Assembly: GCA_023427945.1 (NCBI GenBank)
Contig: JAEYZR010000007.1
Location: 1 to 19,312, forward strand
Direction: 5' to 3'
Length of the DNA: 19,312 bases
DNA from: Pseudomonadota bacterium
GTDB taxonomy: Bacteria; Pseudomonadota; Gammaproteobacteria; Burkholderiales; Burkholderiaceae_B
Position 1 is the stretch's first letter, and every line of letters starts with the position of its first letter. The notes under the pieces were generated by a model that ran no database searches, was not told the DNA's origin, and saw only the letters and a program-made list of their open reading frames with translations. Shown here piece by piece: positions 14,471-19,312 of this stretch. The position numbers were made by a program, and so were the translations under genes.

Positions 14471-15220
14471 TCACCGCATGTTCTGTATGCGGGCGCCCAT
14501 CACCATCTCGGTTGCCCAGTTCAACAGGATGCGCGTATAGGCCTCCTGATAGACGTCGAGCGAGAGCGCATGATCGGCACCATCGATGATGCGATGGGTC
14601 AGAGAATGAGTGTGCTGGAATGCAGCGCGATAACTCATGATGGCAGGATGAGGCACAAAGCTGTCGAATTCCGACTCGACGATCAGCACGTCGCCCTTGA
14701 AATCCCGGCACGAGCGCAGCGCACGATTGTCGTCGGGCGTGACGAACGTCTGCCGATACGCCGTCAGGTCTTCCCGGTTGATCTGCCCCTTGGGCTGACG
14801 CCAATGCTCGTCGCGGTAAAGCGCTGGCACCTGCAGCGCCAGCCACTTCACCGCACGATGTGAGGTGAGGATGGCCGCCAGATACCCCCCGTAGCTGCTG
14901 CCCACGACCGCAATCGCATCGGGGTCCACGTTCGGGTGCCGGGCCAGCATGTCGTAGGCAGCGACCACGTCCCGATAGTTATCATCGCGCGACACCACGT
15001 CCAGGCGCGACTTCGTGCGCGCATGTCCGCGCAGATCGAACGTCAGGCACACACAACCCAGACTGGCCACGCCCTTGGCCCGTGCAATATCGCCCTTTTG
15101 TTCACTGCCCCAGCCGTGAATGAACAGCACGCCCGGCAACTTGTCGATGGGCGCAAGAAACGTCCCGTCGATCTCCTCGTTCTGAACAGGAATCTCAATG
15201 GATCGACTGACTGTCGTCAT
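14471..15220 (-). CDS. Alpha/beta hydrolase (dienelactone hydrolase / serine peptidase-like)
   Basis: A 249-residue alpha/beta-fold hydrolase. The oxyanion segment is FIHGWGSEQKG, the nucleophile elbow is G107-S-S109-Y-G111, the acid is probably D186 in ESEFDSFVP, and the base H217 in DGADHAL. LTFDLRGHA is also typical. Members cleave esters, amides or thioesters; the substrate is not predictable. There is no signal peptide, so it should be cytoplasmic. The ATG at 15220 overlaps the stop of the upstream DUF3182 gene as ATGA, which excludes the longer open frame starting upstream and points to a functional pair. It converges with the accessory lipid operon, 32 bp from its end, and shares no promoter with it. 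Confidence 0.87.
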   Translation of the reverse strand: MTTVSRSIEIPVQNEEIDGTFLAPIDKLPGVLFIHGWGSEQKGDIARAKGVASLGCVCLTFDLRGHARTKSRLDVVSRDDNYRDVVAAYDMLARHPNVDPDAIAVVGSSYGGYLAAILTSHRAVKWLALQVPALYRDEHWRQPKGQINREDLTAYRQTFVTPDDNRALRSCRDFKGDVLIVESEFDSFVPHPAIMSYRAAFQHTHSLTHRIIDGADHALSLDVYQEAYTRILLNWATEMVMGARIQNMR

Positions 15221-16383
15221 GGCATCCTGGTCATCGTGTTTTGCGGCGCGACAGGTTCTACAGTGACGTACTTGATCATCGGCCCGCACTCCGGATCGTC
15301 GCCCTCGAACATCACCCGCGCACCCTCCGGGGGAACATGCGCCCTGCCGTAGCGCTCGACCGTGCTTGCACGGATCTCATTCAAGGCCGGATCGTCCCGA
15401 AACGCGAGCAACGCCGCCACCTCGGCACCGCTGGCCCCGCCAATTCGCCAGGACTGTTCGAGTACGCCGCTCACCGGCTGGCCCCGGGAATTGCGGCCAC
15501 TCACCATATCGTAGTTGCGGCGCGAGGCGATCAGCCCCGAAAAGCAGACCAGGGCCGCGGCATCGTAGCAGCGCGCCTGTTCGATGGCCCGGCGATCATC
15601 GTCGGAAAGCGTGCGAGACAGCAGGTTCTCGAACCCGCCCCGCACCACATACAAAGTCGAGCCGCCGTACACCATCTCGCCCTGATTATCTTCGGTCAGA
15701 CATTGCGTTCCGACATACGCAATCGCATCATCGCCCACCTGTACATGCCCTACGCTGAAGGTGACGACGTCCTCCAGATGCGCCTCCAGCACCAGACCGC
15801 ATTGGGCCAGCGTGTCGCGATCGATCTGCCCCAGGGCGGGCCCCAGTTCGTCCAACGAACGCACGACCGATTGCCCCCTGCCCGCGCGCCCATCCACGGG
15901 CTTGACGCGCACCGGCCCGCTTTCGAGCAATGTCACGCACGCCTGTCGTGCGTCAGCTTCGGAAAAAACCGACCACCCCGGCAGCACGGCATGTTCGACC
16001 TGCTGGGCAAAGGCCTCGGACCACCCCAGCGGTGCCACGGCATGCGGGCCGATCAAGGGGTGCGTAATCGCCTTGGTCGCGACAAAAGGAAAGGGGGCCA
16101 GCCCACCAAAAAGGTGTTTTTCATGCGTCACATCCAGATCGTTGACCCCGCCGCCCGCGACCAGCGTGTCCGTAGGCACAAGGTAAACCCTGCCGCCCCC
16201 GTGCGCATCGGGCAGGGATGCACGGAGGGTCAGCGGATCGGCGACCGGCGCAGCCAGCAACGTGGCCAACCCTTGCGCCACGGCCTGGTGGGACGCCTGC
16301 TCGTGGGGCGGAGCATGCCGGGTTCCCAGTAGCGCCACCGCTCGCAGTGGCACGTCTTCAACTGTGGGTTGCGTTGCAATCAT
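15217..16383 (-). CDS. DUF3182 family protein, ATP-grasp-like
   Basis: A 388-residue protein matching, from memory, the DUF3182 family of uncharacterised proteobacterial proteins with an ATP-grasp-like fold. Visible signatures are PVRVKPVDGRAGRGQSVV (Lys and a Gly-rich loop like that of ATP-grasp enzymes), LVLEAHLEDVVTFSVG, MVYGGSTLYVVRGGFENLL and FSGLIASRRNYDMVSGRNSRG. ATP-grasp enzymes usually ligate a carboxylate to an amine or thiol, but no reaction is known for this family. I chose the ATG at 16383 over one 15 codons upstream because GAGGTGAGG lies directly before it. It is translationally coupled (ATGA) to an alpha/beta hydrolase, suggesting a ligase-hydrolase pair acting on the same bond type. 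It stands 386 bp downstream of rpoC on the same strand. Confidence 0.75.
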   Translation of the reverse strand: MIATQPTVEDVPLRAVALLGTRHAPPHEQASHQAVAQGLATLLAAPVADPLTLRASLPDAHGGGRVYLVPTDTLVAGGGVNDLDVTHEKHLFGGLAPFPFVATKAITHPLIGPHAVAPLGWSEAFAQQVEHAVLPGWSVFSEADARQACVTLLESGPVRVKPVDGRAGRGQSVVRSLDELGPALGQIDRDTLAQCGLVLEAHLEDVVTFSVGHVQVGDDAIAYVGTQCLTEDNQGEMVYGGSTLYVVRGGFENLLSRTLSDDDRRAIEQARCYDAAALVCFSGLIASRRNYDMVSGRNSRGQPVSGVLEQSWRIGGASGAEVAALLAFRDDPALNEIRASTVERYGRAHVPPEGARVMFEGDDPECGPMIKYVTVEPVAPQNTMTRMP

Positions 16384-16566
16384 GACCTCACCTCGACGCA
16401 GAATCAGCGCCAGGGCGCCAGACTTCACCGGAGACAGCCTTCTACTGATGGCACGACACCGCGCAAAAAATGTTCCCGGAGGCGTCAGGCATCCGCCAGT
16501 GTTCTATCGGTCGCGCCGGATCGAGACGTGAATTCCCCCATCGATCCCGATAACGCTTCAGGTGAT

Positions 16567-16638
16567 GCTTGAAGACACGCCTCAGGGGGCGCTTGAGGAG
16601 GCTGCTGAGGAGACTGCTTGAAGAAGTGCTGAGGAGAC
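16567..16638. repeat. Degenerate tandem repeat of 12-13 bp
   Basis: About six degenerate copies follow each other with a spacing of 12-13 bp. They begin GCTTGAAGACAC (16567), GCCTCAGGGGGC (16579), GCTTGAGGAGGC (16591), TGCTGAGGAGAC (16603), TGCTTGAAGAAG (16615) and TGCTGAGGAGAC (16627). The copies at 16603 and 16627 are identical over 12 bp. The plus strand is strongly purine-rich. Function is unknown. Confidence 0.6.
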
Positions 16639-16657
16639 CCTTGCGCGAGACGTAACA

Positions 16658-16691
16658 AGGGCCAAGTTCTGTATATACAGAACTTGGCCCT
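16658..16691 (-). terminator. 34-bp perfect palindrome downstream of rpoC
   Basis: The arms AGGGCCAAGTTCTGTA (16658-16673) and TACAGAACTTGGCCCT (16676-16691) are perfect inverse complements around a central TA. RNA from either strand would form a stem of about 15 bp with a 4-nt loop. It lies 78 bp after the rpoC stop and is the best candidate for the end of the rpoBC transcript. No run of T follows on the minus strand, so it would be an atypical intrinsic terminator, or an RNA-stabilising hairpin or protein-binding site. Confidence 0.5.
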
Positions 16692-16712
16692 GAGTCGCCG
16701 GTTTCGCGATTG

Positions 16713-16732
16713 GCTGACCTGTTCAGGTCAGC
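16713..16732 (-). terminator. Short palindrome downstream of rpoC
   Basis: GCTGACCT (16713-16720) and AGGTCAGC (16725-16732) pair around a GTTC loop, 37 bp after the rpoC stop. There is no T-run on either side. It may act with the longer palindrome at 16658-16691 to end or protect the 3' end of the rpoC message. Confidence 0.35.
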
Positions 16733-16769
16733 TCACTCTTACCGGGCATCCTGGCGTGCATCGCACGGA

Positions 16770-19312
16770 TCAGGTACGGAACACGTCATCCACGGGAGGG
16801 GGTGCGTCGCCGGAGTCGTTATCCAGGCCAGCCGCAACCGGTGCATCCTCGAAAGGATTGGCCTGTTGGCGGGCGGCTTCGCGTTCGGCAGCTTCCAGCG
16901 CTTCCTTGTCCTTGCGGGCCAGGTGGTACGCCATACCGGTACCAGCGGGGATCAGACGACCCACGATGACGTTTTCCTTCAAACCGCGCAGATCGTCGCG
17001 CTTGCCCATGATGGCAGCCTCGGTCAGCACGCGGGTCGTTTCCTGGAAGGAAGCGGCCGAGATGAAGGAGTCGGTCGACAGCGATGCCTTGGTAATACCC
17101 AGCAGCACGTTGTCGTAGACGGCAGGAATCTTACCGTCGGCCACCACGCGATCGTTCTCGTTGTAAAGCTCGGAACGCTCGACCTGTTCACCGGTGATGA
17201 AGGATGTATCGCCCGGATCGGTGATCAGCACACGACGCAGCATCTGGCGAACGATCACCTCGATGTGTTTGTCGTTGATCTTCACACCTTGCAGGCGATA
17301 GACGTCCTGCACTTCGTCCACGATGTAGGTAGCCAGACGCTCGATGCCTTGCAAGCGCAGAATGTCGTGCGGATCGGCCGGGCCGTCCACGATCATTTCG
17401 CCCTTGTTCACCACCTGACCGTCGTGCACCAGGACCTGCTTTTCCTTCGGAATCAGGAACTCGTGGCTCACGCCGTCCAGATCGGTAATGACCAGACGTT
17501 GCTTGCCCTTGGTGTCCTTGCCGAACGAAACCGTACCCGTCACGTCGGCCAGCATGCCGGCGTCCTTGGGCGAACGTGCTTCGAACAACTCGGCCACACG
17601 CGGCAGACCGCCGGTAATGTCGCGCGTCTTTTGCGATTCCTCCGGAATACGCGCCAGCACTTCACCCACCGACACATTCATGCCGTCGCGAACCGTGATC
17701 AGGGCACCCACCGGGAACGAAATGTTCACGGCATGATCGGTACCCGCGATCTTGACCTCTTCGCCCTTCTCGTTGACCAGCTTGATCTGCGGACGCGCCA
17801 CGACCTTGCCGCCACGCGACTTGGGCGTGATGACGACCAGCGTGGACAGGCCTGTGACCTCGTCGAGCTGCTTGGCAACCGTCGCACCCTCTTCGATGTT
17901 CTCGAAGCGGACCTGACCGGCGTACTCGGACACGATGGGACGCGTGAGCGGATCCCAGGTGGCCAGACGTGCACCTGCCTTGACGGCCTCACCGTCACCC
18001 ACCAGCACCGTGGCGCCGTAGGGGATCTTGTGACGCTCGCGCTCGCGGCCGGTTTCCTCGAAGATCGCGATTTCGCCTGAACGCGAGATCGCAATACGTT
18101 CGCCCTTGGCGTTGGTCACATAGCGCATGGTGCTGGCAAAGCCCACCACACCCGTCGACTTCGTTTCCACCGCACTGGCCATGGCAGCACGCGATGCTGC
18201 ACCACCAATGTGGAAGGTACGCATCGTCAGCTGCGTGCCCGGCTCACCGATGGACTGAGCAGCGATCACACCGACGGCTTCGCCGACGTTGATCGAGCTG
18301 CCACGACCCAGGTCGCGACCGTAGCACTGCGCGCACAGACCACGGCGCGTTTCGCAGGTCAGCGGGGTGCGAACCTTGACTTCGTCCACGCCCAGGCGGT
18401 CGATCACGTCCACCAGATCTTCGTCCAGCAGCGTGCCGGCGGTGATGGCGGTTTCCTGCGTATCGGGATTGACGATGTCATGCGTAATGACACGGCCAAG
18501 GATACGATCGCGCAGGGGCTCGATGACTTCACCACCTTCGACCAGGGCTTTCATGTAGTAGCCCATCGACGTGCCGCAATCGTTTTCGGTGATCACCAGA
18601 TCCTGGGTCACGTCAACCAGACGGCGCGTCAGGTAACCCGAGTTTGCCGTCTTCAGTGCGGTATCGGCCAGACCTTTACGTGCACCGTGCGTCGAGATGA
18701 AGTACTGCAGCACGTTCAGGCCTTCACGGAAGTTTGCCGTGATGGGCGTCTCGATGATCGAGCCGTCAGGCTTGGCCATCAGACCGCGCATACCGGCCAA
18801 CTGGCGAATCTGCGCTGCCGAGCCGCGCGCACCGGAGTCGGCCATCATGTAGATGGAGTTGAACGACTCCTGGCGCACTTCTTCACCATGACGGTTGGTC
18901 ACGGGTTCGGTTGCCAGTTGTTCCATCATGGCCTTGCCGACCTTGTCGCCGGCCTTGCCCCAGATGTCCACCACGTTGTTGTAGCGTTCCTGCGAGGTCA
19001 CCAGACCCGACGAATACTGCTTGTCGATCTCTTTGACTTCCTTGCTGGCCTGGCCCAGGATTTCTTCCTTGACCTTGGGAATCAGCATGTCGCCCATCGC
19101 GATCGAGATGCCGCCGCGCGTGGCCAGGCGGAAACCCGACTGCATCAGCTTGTCGGCAAAGATCACCGTGTCGCGCAGGCCGCAACGACGGAACGACTGG
19201 TTGATCAGACGCGAGATTTCCATCTTCTTCAGGGCGCGATTGAGCACCGAGAAAGGCAGGCCACGCGGCAGGATCTCCGACAGCAAAGCACGGCCGACCG
19301 TCGTTTCATGAC
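16770..19312 (-). CDS. rpoC: RNA polymerase beta' subunit, C-terminal two-thirds (partial)
   Basis: The frame runs in from the right edge and encodes 846 C-terminal residues of RNA polymerase beta'. Diagnostic parts are MMADSGARGSAAQIRQLAGMRGLMAKPDG, the bridge-helix region ISTHGARKGLADTALKTANSGYLTRRL, the second zinc site (Cys in ITENDCGTS and three in TCETRRGLCAQCYG), and the trigger loop around VIAAQSIGEPGTQLTMRTFHIGG (about 18200-18290). The family's C-terminal SSFQ-like part is present as SAASFQETTRVLTEAAI. The protein ends in an acidic tail, PPPVDDVFRT. The N-terminal third, including the NADFDGD active-site motif, lies outside the window. No frameshift or truncation is visible. It is the last gene of the rpoBC operon here, followed by two palindromes. 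Confidence 0.98.
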   Translation of the reverse strand, partial: HETTVGRALLSEILPRGLPFSVLNRALKKMEISRLINQSFRRCGLRDTVIFADKLMQSGFRLATRGGISIAMGDMLIPKVKEEILGQASKEVKEIDKQYSSGLVTSQERYNNVVDIWGKAGDKVGKAMMEQLATEPVTNRHGEEVRQESFNSIYMMADSGARGSAAQIRQLAGMRGLMAKPDGSIIETPITANFREGLNVLQYFISTHGARKGLADTALKTANSGYLTRRLVDVTQDLVITENDCGTSMGYYMKALVEGGEVIEPLRDRILGRVITHDIVNPDTQETAITAGTLLDEDLVDVIDRLGVDEVKVRTPLTCETRRGLCAQCYGRDLGRGSSINVGEAVGVIAAQSIGEPGTQLTMRTFHIGGAASRAAMASAVETKSTGVVGFASTMRYVTNAKGERIAISRSGEIAIFEETGRERERHKIPYGATVLVGDGEAVKAGARLATWDPLTRPIVSEYAGQVRFENIEEGATVAKQLDEVTGLSTLVVITPKSRGGKVVARPQIKLVNEKGEEVKIAGTDHAVNISFPVGALITVRDGMNVSVGEVLARIPEESQKTRDITGGLPRVAELFEARSPKDAGMLADVTGTVSFGKDTKGKQRLVITDLDGVSHEFLIPKEKQVLVHDGQVVNKGEMIVDGPADPHDILRLQGIERLATYIVDEVQDVYRLQGVKINDKHIEVIVRQMLRRVLITDPGDTSFITGEQVERSELYNENDRVVADGKIPAVYDNVLLGITKASLSTDSFISAASFQETTRVLTEAAIMGKRDDLRGLKENVIVGRLIPAGTGMAYHLARKDKEALEAAEREAARQQANPFEDAPVAAGLDNDSGDAPPPVDDVFRT

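Larger units (their letters stand above)
16384..16769. other. Non-coding spacer between rpoC and DUF3182 gene
   Basis: This 386-bp stretch has no convincing gene. From the rpoC side it holds an 8-bp-stem palindrome (16713-16732), a 34-bp perfect palindrome (16658-16691), a purine-rich degenerate repeat (16567-16638) and about 180 bp of unremarkable sequence. The last part should contain the promoter of the DUF3182-hydrolase pair on the minus strand. A weak candidate is TTGCGC near 16464-16459 followed by TAGAAG about 16 bp later, and this is not strong. A minus-strand open frame through the repeat starts without a good start codon and is not called. Confidence 0.6.

Noticed and set aside
16501..16732. 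Minus-strand open frame through the repeat region giving a Gln/Pro-rich peptide (QSPQQPPQAPPEA).
   Set aside because: No convincing start codon or ribosome-binding site, the frame crosses both the palindrome and the degenerate repeat, and composition follows the repeat rather than a protein family.
8611..16769. A recent mobile island.
   Set aside because: No integrase, transposase, tRNA target, flanking direct repeat or obvious change in base composition was found.
16710..18080. A 456-codon plus-strand open frame opposite rpoC.
   Set aside because: Histidine- and valine-rich shadow of the highly conserved rpoC; no domain is recognisable.

Overview
The window reads as a GC-rich chromosomal segment of a betaproteobacterium, most likely Alcaligenaceae (Bordetella/Achromobacter-like). 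This rests on the housekeeping gene order (argB, HAD nucleotidase, slmA, then moeB/ctpA/envC/gpmA facing yibN/grxC/secB/gpsA), on a Bug-type periplasmic binding protein, and on family resemblance of the proteins. Genus is not resolved. No tRNA, rRNA, insertion sequence, integrase or CRISPR array was seen.

Left block (1-8610), core functions. The argB 3' end, a HAD hydrolase and slmA run on the plus strand. slmA overlaps tail to tail with a minus-strand operon that reads gpmA, envC, ctpA, moeB-like. This couples a glycolytic mutase to a septal amidase activator and a periplasmic C-terminal processing protease. Divergent from gpmA is the plus-strand set yibN-like rhodanese, grxC, secB, gpsA, serving thiol redox, protein export and glycerophospholipid precursor supply.

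Middle block (8611-14438), accessory. A tight plus-strand operon contains a Bug-family binding protein, a sterol-desaturase/fatty-acid-hydroxylase-type membrane enzyme, a fatty-acid-desaturase-type membrane enzyme, a 676-residue fusion of a KAS III-like (StlD/DarB-type) ketosynthase to a heme-oxygenase-like diiron domain, and a 310-residue protein of unknown family. Start/stop overlaps or short gaps link the genes. I infer a lipid or polyketide-like pathway that condenses acyl chains and oxidises them with up to three iron centres. The product is unknown. This is the most interesting part of the window.

Right block (14471-19312), minus strand. rpoC (3' two-thirds only) is followed by a 386-bp gap holding two palindromes and a degenerate short repeat. 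Next come a DUF3182-type ATP-grasp-like protein and an alpha/beta hydrolase coupled by an ATGA overlap. The hydrolase converges on the accessory operon with a 32-bp gap.
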